A stretch of DNA of 64,000 bases from assembly GCF_004402375.1 (NCBI RefSeq), contig NZ_SOGJ01000036.1, forward strand, positions 1,015 through 65,014, written 5' to 3'. Under the pieces are notes generated by a model, which searched no databases, was not told the DNA's origin, and was given only the letters and a program-made list of their open reading frames with translations. Every line of letters begins with the position of its first letter. Within the stretch, counting starts at the first letter, position 1. Shown here piece by piece: positions 52,731-61,952 of this stretch. Origin of the DNA: Cryobacterium breve (lineage in GTDB: Bacteria; Actinomycetota; Actinomycetes; Actinomycetales; Microbacteriaceae). Made by a program: the position numbers and the translations under genes.

Positions 52731-54890
52731 TTAGAAGCCGGGGATCAGGCCGACGACGAGGTCAATCAGCTTGATTCCGATGAAGGGGGCAATCACGCCG
52801 CCGACGCCATAGACCAGCAGGTTGCGGCTCAGGATCTTGGAGGCGCTCAGCGGGCGGTACTTCACCCCGCGCAGGGCCAATGGGATCAGGAAGACGATGA
52901 CGACGGCGTTGAAGATGATTGCCGACAGCACGGCTGACGACGGGGAATTCAGCCCCATAATGTTCAGCACGGCCAGGCCGGGGAACACTCCCATGAACAT
53001 GGCGGGGATAATCGCGAAGTATTTGGCAATGTCGTTCGCGATCGAGAATGTGGTGAGCGCCCCTCGGGTGATCAGCAGCTGTTTGCCGATGCGGACGATG
53101 TCGATCAGCTTGCTCGGGTCGGAGTCTAGGTCAACCATGTTGCCGGCCTCCTTCGCGGCCGAAGTTCCAGTGTTCATCGCCACACCGACATCCGCTTGAG
53201 CGAGCGCGGGGGCGTCGTTGGTGCCGTCACCGGTCATCGCGACCAGGTTGCCGCCTTGCTGTTCCCGGCGGATGAGTGCGAGCTTGTCCTCCGGGGTGGC
53301 TTCGGCGAGGTAGTCATCGACGCCGGCTTCGGCAGCGATGGCCTTGGCCGTTAGCGGGTTGTCACCTGTGATCATGACGGTGCGGATACCCATTGCCCGC
53401 ATTTCGGCGAAACGCTCCTTGAGGCCCTCCTTGACAATGTCCTTGAGATGTACGACGCCGAGGATGCGACCCTCACCGGTCGCGCTTTTCACGGCGACCA
53501 CGAGCGGGGTACCACCGCTTTTCGCGATGCGCTCTACATGTTCGTCGAGATCGGCGAGCACGGAGCTGGCCACCCGCCCGTTCTCCTCGATCCAGGCGAT
53601 GACAGCAGAGCCGGCGCCCTTCCTAATTTGGATTCCGTCGGGCTGGTCCAATCCGCTCATGCGAGTCTGAGCCGTGAAGGGGATGATGTCTCCGACCGCG
53701 AACTCGCCCACGTGGATTCCTTTCACGCCGGCGAGGTCGACAACGGACTTTCCTTCGGGCGTGGGGTCGGCCAGCGAAGACAGTGCAGCCGTCCGGATGA
53801 GTTCGTCCGCGCTGACACCATCGACACACACGAACTCGGAAGCGCGGCGGTTGCCGTAAGTGATGGTGCCCGTTTTGTCCAGCAGCAGCGTCGTGACGTC
53901 GCCGGCAGCCTCGACTGCTCGCCCGGACATGGCCAAGACGTTGTGTTGCACGAGCCGGTCCATCCCAGCAATACCGATCGCGGAGAGCAACGCACCGATG
54001 GTGGTCGGGATGAGGCAGACCAACAGGGCAACCAGGACCGGCAGGCTGACCGTCGCGGCGGAGTAGGAAGCAATCGGGTTCAGAGTCAGGGTGACGATGA
54101 CAAAAATAATTGTGAGGCTAGCCAGGAGGATATTCAGCGCGATCTCGTTGGGTGTTTTCTGCCTCGAGGCGCCCTCGACGAGGCCGATCATCCGATCGAC
54201 GAAGGTCTCGCCGGGCTTGCTGGTGATCTTCACGACGATGCGGTCAGAAAGTACCCGGGTGCCGCCGGTAACGGCGCTGCGGTCGCCCCCGGATTCCCGC
54301 ACGACGGGAGCCGATTCGCCGGTGATAGCGGACTCATCGACCGACGCGATTCCCCAGATGATGTCGCCATCGCCGGGGATTAGGTCTCCGGCGGTGACGA
54401 CTACAACGTCACCCAGTTGCAGCTCCGCTGAGGAGGATTCCTGCACTGGTGTGGTGGTAGCCGCGGGATCACCGGTGAAACTGTACCCCGTGACTTTGTG
54501 CGCCATGGTGCTGGTACGGGTCTTGCGCAGACTCTCTGCCTGCGCTTTGCCGCGGCCCTCAGCGACCGACTCGGCGAGGTTGGCGAAGAGCACTGTCAGC
54601 CACAGCCAGACGGCGATGCCCCAGGTGAAAGATCCTGGCACTGTGGAACCGCCCGATGATGCCGGGCCGCCCAGGAACGGTTCGGCGACGGCGAGGACAG
54701 TGGTGAATGCCGCACCGACTTCGACGATGAACATGACGGGGTTGCGCCACATCTGCCGCGGGTTAAGCTTCCTGACGGCTCCGGGTATGGCGGAGATCAG
54801 CTGCTCGGCACTGAACGTGCTCTGCTGAACTCGTGGGGTGCGAGTGGTGTCGGGTTTATGCGGCGCCATCGTGGATGTTGTTGTGGACAT
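52731..54890 (-). CDS. kdpB: KdpB, P-type K+-transporting ATPase
   Basis: 719 residues. The phosphorylation motif is [17 protein letters not shown], the actuator loop [18 protein letters not shown] (TGES) and the hinge [20 protein letters not shown]. About seven membrane helices with a kdpB-type [20 protein letters not shown]. It hydrolyses ATP to drive K+ uptake via KdpA. 2 nt after kdpA. Confidence 0.96.
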   Translation of the reverse strand: MSTTTSTMAPHKPDTTRTPRVQQSTFSAEQLISAIPGAVRKLNPRQMWRNPVMFIVEVGAAFTTVLAVAEPFLGGPASSGGSTVPGSFTWGIAVWLWLTVLFANLAESVAEGRGKAQAESLRKTRTSTMAHKVTGYSFTGDPAATTTPVQESSSAELQLGDVVVVTAGDLIPGDGDIIWGIASVDESAITGESAPVVRESGGDRSAVTGGTRVLSDRIVVKITSKPGETFVDRMIGLVEGASRQKTPNEIALNILLASLTIIFVIVTLTLNPIASYSAATVSLPVLVALLVCLIPTTIGALLSAIGIAGMDRLVQHNVLAMSGRAVEAAGDVTTLLLDKTGTITYGNRRASEFVCVDGVSADELIRTAALSSLADPTPEGKSVVDLAGVKGIHVGEFAVGDIIPFTAQTRMSGLDQPDGIQIRKGAGSAVIAWIEENGRVASSVLADLDEHVERIAKSGGTPLVVAVKSATGEGRILGVVHLKDIVKEGLKERFAEMRAMGIRTVMITGDNPLTAKAIAAEAGVDDYLAEATPEDKLALIRREQQGGNLVAMTGDGTNDAPALAQADVGVAMNTGTSAAKEAGNMVDLDSDPSKLIDIVRIGKQLLITRGALTTFSIANDIAKYFAIIPAMFMGVFPGLAVLNIMGLNSPSSAVLSAIIFNAVVIVFLIPLALRGVKYRPLSASKILSRNLLVYGVGGVIAPFIGIKLIDLVVGLIPGF

Positions 54891-54892
54891 GA

Positions 54893-56566
54893 TTACTGCA
54901 GCCCTTCTGCTAGGGGACCCAGCGCGAGTACGGGGAAATAAGTGAGAGCAGTGATGATGATCGTCACGCCGATGAGGAGGCCGACGAACTGCGGCCGGTG
55001 CGTGGGCAGGGTTCCTGCAGTGGCCGGGACTTTATCCTGAGCAGCTAGGGAGCCGGCCAACGCGAGTACCAGCACAATCGGGATGAACCGGCCGAGCAGC
55101 ATCGCAACGCCGAGGGCAGTGTTGAACCACGGGGTATTCGCGGTCAGTCCCGCGAATGCCGAACCGTTGTTGTTCGCCGCGGAGGTAAAGGCGTACAGCA
55201 CTTCGGACAGCCCATGAATGCCGGGATTCCAAATCGAGGTCGACTCGACGTCTGCACGCACCGCTGGAATTGCGAAGCTCAGTGCCGTACCCAGCAGGAC
55301 GATCGTGGGGGTGACCAAGATGTAGAGGCTCGCGAGCTTGATCTCCTTCGGGCCAATCTTTTTGCCCAGGTACTCAGGAGTGCGGCCGACGAGCAACCCG
55401 CCGACGAAGACCGCAATGATCGCGAGGACCAGCATCCCATAGAGACCGGATCCGACTCCGCCCGGTGCGACCTCGCCGAGCATCATGTTCAGCATCGGCA
55501 TCATGCCGCCGAGTGATGTGTAGGAATCGTGCATCGAGTTGACCGCACCGGTCGACGTCAAGGTGCTCGTGGATCCGAACAGAGTGGATGCGAATATGCC
55601 GAATCGTTGTTCCTTGCCTTCCATTGCGCCACCGGCGAGTTCAGGCGCGGTGCCGGCACCGTTGAGTTCGAAGAGGGTGAGGAAGGTGAGCGAGGCGACG
55701 AAGATCGTACCCATGACAGCAAGGATTGCGTACCCCTGCTTGTGATTTCCGACCATGCGGCCGAAGGTGCGAGGGAGGGAGAACGGGATCATCAGCATCA
55801 GTACGTTCTGGAACAGACTCGTCCAGGCATTGGGGTTCTCGAAGGGGTGCGATGCGTTGGCGTTGAAGAATCCGCCGCCGTTGGTGCCGAGGTTCTTGAT
55901 CACTTCCTGTGACGCGACCGGACCACCGGGCAGGTTCTGAAGGCCGCCGCTGAGAGTCGTGATCTCAGTAAAGCCATTGAAGTTTTGGATAACCCCACCG
56001 ACCAGCAGGACCACCGCGCCGACCATTGAAAGAGGCAGCAGCAGCCGCAGGATTCCCCGGGTCAGATCAACCCAGAAGTTTCCAATCGTTGTTGACTCTC
56101 GCCGGGTGAAACCACGCACCAGCGCAATGGCGATGGCAATACCGACTGCAGCTGAGACGAAGTTCTGCACGGCTAGGCCAGCGATTTGCACGGTGTAGCC
56201 CATAGTCACGTCGGGCGAGTACGACTGCCAGTTCGTGTTCGCCACGAACGACGCCGCCGTGTTGAATGACAGTCCTTCCGGAACTGCGGGAAGCCCCAAA
56301 GAGTAAGGAAGCACGGCCTGAATACGCTGCAGGAGGTACACGAAAAGCAGCCCGACAACGGAAAAGGCAAGCACGCCGCGCAAATAGGACTGCCAGGTCT
56401 GTTCGACCCTGGAATCCACCCCGATGACACGGTAAAAGCCTCGCTCGGCCTTGAGGTCTTTACTTGAGGTGTAGATGCGGGCCATGTAATCGCCCAACGG
56501 GCGGTACAGGAGAGTGAGAATAAGTGCCAGGGTGGCCACTTGGAGAACTGCGAAGAACACGTCCAT
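54893..56566 (-). CDS. kdpA: KdpA, K+-binding channel subunit
   Basis: 557 residues, about ten membrane helices in the KtrB/TrkH-like arrangement with four pore loops, among them [60 protein letters not shown] and [20 protein letters not shown], which supply the selectivity filters. Overlaps no gene; its ATG follows directly on the kdpF stop. Confidence 0.96.
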   Translation of the reverse strand: MDVFFAVLQVATLALILTLLYRPLGDYMARIYTSSKDLKAERGFYRVIGVDSRVEQTWQSYLRGVLAFSVVGLLFVYLLQRIQAVLPYSLGLPAVPEGLSFNTAASFVANTNWQSYSPDVTMGYTVQIAGLAVQNFVSAAVGIAIAIALVRGFTRRESTTIGNFWVDLTRGILRLLLPLSMVGAVVLLVGGVIQNFNGFTEITTLSGGLQNLPGGPVASQEVIKNLGTNGGGFFNANASHPFENPNAWTSLFQNVLMLMIPFSLPRTFGRMVGNHKQGYAILAVMGTIFVASLTFLTLFELNGAGTAPELAGGAMEGKEQRFGIFASTLFGSTSTLTSTGAVNSMHDSYTSLGGMMPMLNMMLGEVAPGGVGSGLYGMLVLAIIAVFVGGLLVGRTPEYLGKKIGPKEIKLASLYILVTPTIVLLGTALSFAIPAVRADVESTSIWNPGIHGLSEVLYAFTSAANNNGSAFAGLTANTPWFNTALGVAMLLGRFIPIVLVLALAGSLAAQDKVPATAGTLPTHRPQFVGLLIGVTIIITALTYFPVLALGPLAEGLQ

Positions 56567-56656
56567 CTAGAATCGCTCCGGTTTCACGAGGGCGACCACG
56601 AGGTACACCACAGCGGCAATGGCCAACGCAGCGGCGAGCAGGTCGAAGAAGATCAC
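56567..56656 (-). CDS. kdpF: KdpF, small K+-ATPase subunit
   Basis: 29 residues: MIFFDLLAAALAIAAVVYLV then VALVKPERF, the canonical single helix and K-P-E-R-F ending of KdpF, with a GTG start that overlaps the stop of a preceding small ORF and a TAG immediately before the kdpA ATG. It stabilises the KdpABC complex as a lipid-like peptide. Confidence 0.9.
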   Translation of the reverse strand: MIFFDLLAAALAIAAVVYLVVALVKPERF

Positions 56657-56748
56657 AGCTTCTCGACCCCCCAGCCGATGACGCCTACAAACGCGAACAC
56701 GGCGAGAATGCCGAGCACGTAAATAATGTCAAGCACAAGTAACTCCAT
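56653..56748 (-). CDS. 31-residue membrane peptide upstream of kdpF
   Basis: MELLVLDIIYVLGILAVFAF followed by VGVIGWGVEKL is a single hydrophobic helix with an acidic start and basic end. The stop overlaps the kdpF GTG (GTGA), which implies translational coupling. There is no obvious ribosome site before its ATG. It may be an additional small subunit or leader peptide; not a family I can name. Confidence 0.55.
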   Translation of the reverse strand: MELLVLDIIYVLGILAVFAFVGVIGWGVEKL

Positions 56749-57164
56749 CTGGAGAAGGACAACGCGACCCGGGGCGGGGCGCTGATGCCGCAGCGGCACG
56801 ACATCCGATTAGATACCCTCGCTCTCGGCAAAATCACAGCCCTAACGGGATCCAAACGGCAATCCGACGGAACCTAACAAGATTCATACGCACGCGGCCA
56901 TCCGCTGGGGCTCCCTTCGAAGGCCACGCACTCTTGTCAATCGCCGCGATGTCCAGATCCGGCCAGGAACCCCGGTGTAGCGCATTGGGGGTTTGGCTCG
57001 CACCTCCCGCAGAAATACCGTGCGGTTCCACGAAAATCCCGCATGCATTCCGTTAGGAGTCGGAACATCCGCTCCGGCCCCCATTAGGACTGACTCATGA
57101 CAACTCCCGACAGCCCCACATTGGAGCCTCATATACCCTGCGCCCTCACCTCGAGGCCCCGCTC
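56749..57164. other. intergenic region upstream of kdp operon
   Basis: About 415 nt between divergent units: the kdp operon leftward and the first unknown paralog rightward. It should hold the kdp promoter and KdpE sites. I see no gene, and no convincing c-di-AMP (ydaO) riboswitch signature. Confidence 0.5.
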
Positions 57165-57749
57165 ATGACCCTCACCGCAATCATGCCGACCCTTCGGCGC
57201 ACGCTCCCCGATCCCTTCAACGTCAACGCATGGCCGGAAGGCTCACAGGTGACGACCACCGATGTCATCATTTCGGGAGTATCCATGAACCGTTTGGTGG
57301 AAATCTGCCAAACCCCCTGCGTGCATACCGCCGCCGCCGTCATTCCTGGGACGTATGGGCGGCCGTCCTCATATCAGGGTGCCGCCGTGGTCGTCGTGCG
57401 GGTCACCACGGTCTTAAGAAATTGTGGTGCCGCACGGGTCGTACTCATCGACGCCTGCCTGGATACCGTGAACGCGGCCTGGCCGGAGACTCGGCTCCTC
57501 GGGCGGGCGTCGACGGTAAAAAGCACTGTCGCGGTTCTCCTCTCCGGCGAGTCTCACGAGACCTCCAGTGGTGGACGCGGTGTTGTCGAGCTGCCCGACG
57601 ATCTCCGGGAAGGCGACCTCCTGGCGATCCCCTGCGCAGGGGCTGTAGCCCTACGGGACGTCCGCGCACGGCCGCCGGTCCGAATTAATGCTCCGAATCA
57701 CGGACAACAAGACACGGCGGAATTCACCTGGTTAGCGCAACTTGCATGA
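57165..57749 (+). CDS. unknown protein, paralog 1 of a tandem pair
   Basis: 194 residues, soluble, no signal or membrane segment, weak ribosome site. It starts MTLTAIMPTLRRTLPDPFNV, then WPEGSQVTTTDVIISGVSMN and ends with a domain VVELPDDLREGDLLAIPCAG / AVALRDVRARPP. The same layout (WPEG, II-x-GVS, LGR, LP-D---GDLLA-PC-G) occurs in the next gene, so both belong to one family that I do not recognise. No catalytic motif is evident. Confidence 0.65.
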   Translation: MTLTAIMPTLRRTLPDPFNVNAWPEGSQVTTTDVIISGVSMNRLVEICQTPCVHTAAAVIPGTYGRPSSYQGAAVVVVRVTTVLRNCGAARVVLIDACLDTVNAAWPETRLLGRASTVKSTVAVLLSGESHETSSGGRGVVELPDDLREGDLLAIPCAGAVALRDVRARPPVRINAPNHGQQDTAEFTWLAQLA

Positions 57750-57789
57750 ACCGAATAAAACAACAACAACAAAAAAATGAGGAGGAATC

Positions 57790-58365
57790 ATGACTTTAAT
57801 GTCAAGCATCATGGCCAAACGAATTCTGGCGAAGCGCGCGGCGACCACCGAGTGCTGGCCCGAGGGCACGGTCCAGACCGCCGACGATCTCATCATCAAC
57901 GGTGTCTCCCTGGTCCGCACGAGCCGTGACGAGACACCCACGGTGAGGATCGGGCCGGCCGGAAACCTGTGGGCGGGGCACCTCACCCCGCCGCAAGGAT
58001 TCATCACCGTGCTACTCACCCGGGTGGAAGCAACCGGATACACCGATTCGCACCGTCACCTCGTAGTGTGGGTTGACGCCGAGCTGGACCAGTGCCGCCC
58101 GATTCTCTCCGCTGCCCGTGTCCTCGGCCGTACTAGTAGCACCCACACGAAGCGTATGCAGCTTCGACCGCGCTCAAAGGACGACATGCAATGGATGCGG
58201 TTACCAGCCGACATCGTCGTCGGCGACCTGCTTGCCGTTCCGTGCAAAGGACCAGTACCGCTCAGCGCTGTGCGTCGACGCAGCTGCCAGCCGAATCGCC
58301 AGGAAAATGATCGAACGGACAATCCCGATGACGATTCCCAGTTCGCACGCGCATGCCTGAAATGA
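57790..58365 (+). CDS. unknown protein, paralog 2 of a tandem pair
   Basis: 191 residues with a strong ribosome site (gaggagg, 6 nt upstream). Shared features with the preceding gene: MTLMSSIMAKRILAKRAATT, CWPEGTVQTADDLIINGVSL, RVLGRTSSTHTKR and RLPADIVVGDLLAVPCKGPV. The C-terminus is polar (NRQENDRTDNPDDDSQFARA). It has TVRIGPAGNLWAGHLTPPQG, and a central LVVWVDAELDQCRPIL strand-like segment. Unknown function; the gap between the two genes is 40 nt. Confidence 0.7.
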   Translation: MTLMSSIMAKRILAKRAATTECWPEGTVQTADDLIINGVSLVRTSRDETPTVRIGPAGNLWAGHLTPPQGFITVLLTRVEATGYTDSHRHLVVWVDAELDQCRPILSAARVLGRTSSTHTKRMQLRPRSKDDMQWMRLPADIVVGDLLAVPCKGPVPLSAVRRRSCQPNRQENDRTDNPDDDSQFARACLK

Positions 58366-58770
58366 ACCAAAGTTACCCGCCTGGCCCAACACCGCGCGTG
58401 GGAACCCGACGCAGTTGCTGATCGCTGCAATGCGGCGATCCCCGCCCAGAAGGACAGGACGACGATAAATTTGGCCGAGAGCGATAGTGCTACCAGGAGC
58501 GCTACGGTGGTCGACGCTTCGTAATCGGACAGCAGGATTACAACTCCCGTCACGAATGTGACCAAGTTGAATGCTCCTGCTCCGGTGGCCTCCACCCGAA
58601 GATCCTCACCGTCCCCGACGCGGCCTAGATCAACCAGCCCGCCCAAGCACAAGAAGGCCAGCCACAACTAGCCGCCTAAACTCACACTGGCCTCATTCAC
58701 CTTGACAAATTCCGCTGTGCGGGTGCGCCCGGAGGCCACCGACACAGGGCAGCGGCAAAGTAGGTTCAAG

Positions 58771-58970
58771 ATGAAGCTGCTGATCGTTGACGATGACCGC
58801 GGACTCGTCGCGAAGGATGTATCGTGGAGGCCAAGTACGACGGCGTCGGGGGACTATGGCGGGCGATCGAGGGGTCGTACGACGCGATCATCCTGGACAT
58901 CATGCTGCCGGGGCGGAGCGGCTTCTCGGTGTGCGGTGAGCTTCGTGATGCGGGCGTCTGGACGCCGATC
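58771..58970 (+). pseudogene. OmpR-type response regulator receiver fragment
   Basis: Begins MKLLIVDDDRGLVAKD in one frame and continues, after a small deletion and frame change near 58820, as AKYDGVGGLWRAIEGSYDAI and ILDIMLPGRSGFSVCGELRD, ending at AGVWTPIL. The phospho-acceptor D in LDIMLPG is present but the rest of the receiver and the DNA-binding domain are missing. A scar fused to a Pr6Pr fragment. Confidence 0.75.
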
Positions 58971-59246
58971 CTGAAGTTCGCAGAACTCGATTGGCTGATC
59001 TTCAGCGACCGCAGCCCCCTCCCATGGAACGAACTATGGATTGCCCTCATCTACCCCATCGTGTGGATCATGGTCGTGCTCATTCGCGGGGCAACCGACG
59101 GATGGGTACCGTACCCCTTCTTCAACCCGGCACAGGGGTACGGCGTCGTCGCGCTCTATGCACTGACTATCGCCGTCGCCACCATCGTGTTCGCCGCCAC
59201 CATCTGTGCTGTCAGTAGGTCGCGCCCTTCCGCAGCACGGCGCTGA
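58971..59246 (+). pseudogene. Pr6Pr-family membrane protein, C-terminal fragment
   Basis: In frame with the receiver fragment, LDWLIFSDRSPLPWNELWIA then LIYPIVWIMVVLIRGATDGW and PYPFFNPAQGYGVVALYALT matches the last three helices of Pr6Pr (FAR-17a/AIG1-like) membrane proteins, including the R-G-x-x-x-G-W-x-P-Y-P-F motif. The N-terminal half is lost. Confidence 0.7.
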
Positions 59247-59436
59247 TAGAGGCGCGGTAGCCGAACTCTAAGCGGGTCCCCGTTTCGAATTCTTGTCCCT
59301 TTCTGCGCCCGCATAAATCGCCAAGACATCGTCCTCAGAGATCAAGTGGGGCGTGGTTGACTGGGGCGTGCACACTCCTTGAACCCGCTGTTACCGTGAC
59401 GGTGTCCTCATCGGTGAAAACTTTGCGCTGGCCGAT

Positions 59437-60380
59437 GTGTCCGACTTGCCCAACACCGTGGTTTGGGTGGATCTCTGTACCCCGGACGGTGACGACCTCG
59501 TGCTGCTCGCTGAGGAGCTGGGGCTGCACGAGTTAGCTGTTGAAGACGCCACGAAGCTTCGTCAGCGTCCAAAACTCGATCACTATCCCGATCACTCCTT
59601 CTTGTCCGCTTATGCTGCCGGCTTCGATCCGGACTCGAAAGCGGTCACCACCGACGAGATTGCCGCCTTCATCACTGCGCGGGCGCTGATCACCGTGCAC
59701 AAGGAGGAGAACGTCGATTTGGATGCGGTCGTTGCCAGATGGGACTCTTCCCCGGACCTGGCCAAGCATGGTGTCGCTTTCCTGCTGCACGGACTGTTGG
59801 ACTACCTTGTCGACGGGTACTTTGAGGCGGTAGAGGCCCTGGACGAGGAGATCGAAGAGCTCCAGAACCAGCTGTTCGTGCCATCGGCCAACCAGGAGGC
59901 CCTGCAACGGAGTTCGTTCGCGCTCCGCAAGAGTCTCGTAACGCTCCGGCGGGTGATCCTGCCGATGCGCGAAGTCGTGAACACGCTCCTCCGCCGCGAC
60001 CTTCACCTCGTGGCTGACGAGATGGGCCCCTACTTCCAAGACGTGTACGACCATGTGCTGCGCGCTATGGAATGGACCGAGAGCCTGCGCGACCTCGCCA
60101 CGAGCATTCTTGAAGCGAATTGGGCCCTTCAGGGAAACCGGCTCAACGTGATCACCAAGAAGGTGACCGGCTATGCCGCCATCATCGCCGTCCCAACGGC
60201 CATCACGGGCTTCTACGGCCAAAACGTGCCTACCCCGGATTCAGCGAAATTGGGGGTTTCTTCAGTTCAGCAGCACTGATCGTGGGCCTCTCCACGCTGT
60301 TGTACTTCCTCTTCAAACGCAACGACTGGATCCAGGTCCGCCACGGGTGCCGTTTCGTCCCCGAACTGATTGTGAAGTAG
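59437..60380 (+). pseudogene. CorA-like Mg2+ transporter, frameshifted near C-terminus
   Basis: The cytosolic domain is well preserved (NTVVWVDLCTPDGDDLVLLA; LTTVHK-like ALITVHKEENVDL; FLLHGLLDYLVDGYFEAVEA; NQLFVPS). At YGQNVP one base is missing: the first frame ends TPDSAKLGVSSVQQH at 60279, while the next frame reads PGFSEIGGFFSSAALIVGLS, TLLYFLFKRNDW, the second membrane helix. At the 5' end the frame is open back to a stop at 59380 (CYRDGVLIGENFALADVSDL) without a start. Likely non-functional. Confidence 0.8.
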
Positions 60381-60663
60381 GATTTGTGCGGCCCAATCGG
60401 GCCAAAACGCTCCGATCTGAGGCGGGTGAGTGGCCATGGCTGGTCATAGTAGTTGCGCCGCCCCGCTCAGTTTTCGGGCCCGTTTCCGCGTTCAGTAGAA
60501 CATGGTCGTTGGGCCGTCCCGAGTCCTGGCGGCACGCTCATCGAGTCAACGTCGCTTACGGTGCGGCACTCTCCCGCCCCATCTTGACCGACGCCCGGAT
60601 GGCACGCCATCTGTCGACTTCGCTCACACACATTCTTGGACGACTGAACGATGGAACACAACC

Positions 60664-61680
60664 ATGGCACTGATTGACAACGGCATATACGTAGCCGGAC
60701 ACCGCGCCGAAAGCCCCCACAGCCTTGAGGAAACGTACCAAGCCCTCCGCGAGAACGATGGCATGGCCTGGATCGGTCTCTACCGGCCGGACGCCGCTGA
60801 GATACGGTCAGTCGCCAACGAATTCGATCTCCACCCGCTGGCGGTGGAAGACGCTCTGACCGGCCATCAACGGGCCAAGCTGGAGCGGTACGGATCCACC
60901 TTGTTCCTCGTGTTGCGCCCCGCACGATACATCGACGAGACAGAAGAGGTGGAGTTCGGCGAGCTTCACCTCTTCATCGGCGCGGATTTTGTCGTCACCG
61001 TCCGTCACGCCGAATCGACGGCCCTCGGCCGGGTCAGGCAACGCCTGGAGGCGAATTCCCCGCTCCTGGCCAAGGGGCCCCAAGTTGTGCTCCACGCCAT
61101 CCTCGACGAGGTCGTCGATGAGTACGCACCCGTCATCGCGGGCCTCGAGAACGATATCGACGAGATCGAAAACCAACTCTTTGTCGGCGACCCCGGGGTC
61201 TCCCGACGCATCTACGACCTCTCCCGCGAAGTCATCGAATTCCAGCGCGCGGTGCACCCCCTCATCGCGATGCTGCAGGCGCTCCTCCGCGGCTCGGAAA
61301 AATACCAGGTCGAACTCGAGCTCCAACGATCCTTCAGGGACGTCCTGGACCACGCCATCCGCGTCGTCGATCGCGCAGACTCATTCCGTGCCATCCTCCA
61401 AAACGCCCTGACCGTGCACGCCACCTTGGTGAATCAACGCCAGAACGACGAAATGCGGCACATGTCTGAAACGAGCCTTGCCCAGAACGAAGAGGTCAAG
61501 AAGATTTCCTCCTGGGCGGCCATCCTCTTTGCCCCAGCCCTCGTCGGCACCGTCTACGGCATGAACTTCGACAACATGCCCGAGCTGCACTGGACCTTCG
61601 GATACCCCCTGGCACTCGGAGAGATGGTCTTCCTCGGCGTCGCCCTCTACTTGGTCTTCAGGAAAAAGAAGTGGCTGTGA
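60664..61680 (+). CDS. corA: CorA-family Mg2+ transporter
   Basis: 338 residues from ATG at 60664. A cytosolic alpha/beta domain (EFDLHPLAVEDALTGHQRAK, ELHLFIGADFVVTVRHAEST) leads into the long stalk helix and two C-terminal membrane helices with the GMN signature in LVGTVYGMNFDNMPELHW; the C-terminus is basic (FRKKKWL). It forms pentameric Mg2+ channels. Intact, unlike its neighbour, so it may be the working copy. Upstream 60381-60663 has no further gene. Confidence 0.92.
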   Translation: MALIDNGIYVAGHRAESPHSLEETYQALRENDGMAWIGLYRPDAAEIRSVANEFDLHPLAVEDALTGHQRAKLERYGSTLFLVLRPARYIDETEEVEFGELHLFIGADFVVTVRHAESTALGRVRQRLEANSPLLAKGPQVVLHAILDEVVDEYAPVIAGLENDIDEIENQLFVGDPGVSRRIYDLSREVIEFQRAVHPLIAMLQALLRGSEKYQVELELQRSFRDVLDHAIRVVDRADSFRAILQNALTVHATLVNQRQNDEMRHMSETSLAQNEEVKKISSWAAILFAPALVGTVYGMNFDNMPELHWTFGYPLALGEMVFLGVALYLVFRKKKWL

Positions 61681-61952
61681 GACGCGCTCGGGGCTAAGGC
61701 CCTCGCAACGCCAATCCGCGCATCCGTCAACGCGCAGTAGGAGGGCATTGACCGCGGCATGCAGATGCGGGCCGACCTCGATGTGAGCTCACACCAGTGC
61801 AGTGCGCCACACGCATCACAACTTCGAACTCAGATCGTTGCGCTGAGCGTGCGGCGCGCGAGCGCGCGCGACACACAATAGAGCGGTAGATCGCATTCGA
61901 GCAGTCGGCTCTCACGGTCTTGGGGCCGGCGCGGGCGGGATGGAAGAGCACA

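Noticed and set aside
56749..57164. A c-di-AMP (ydaO-type) riboswitch upstream of kdp
   Set aside because: I looked for its conserved blocks and found none that line up on the kdp strand.
58056..58667. A leftward frame with hydrophobic stretches (FNLVTFVTGVVILLS) as a membrane protein
   Set aside because: It overlaps the second unknown paralog by 300 nt, its second half is shadow and there is no supporting homology; the first 90 codons might be a fragment, but I cannot support it.
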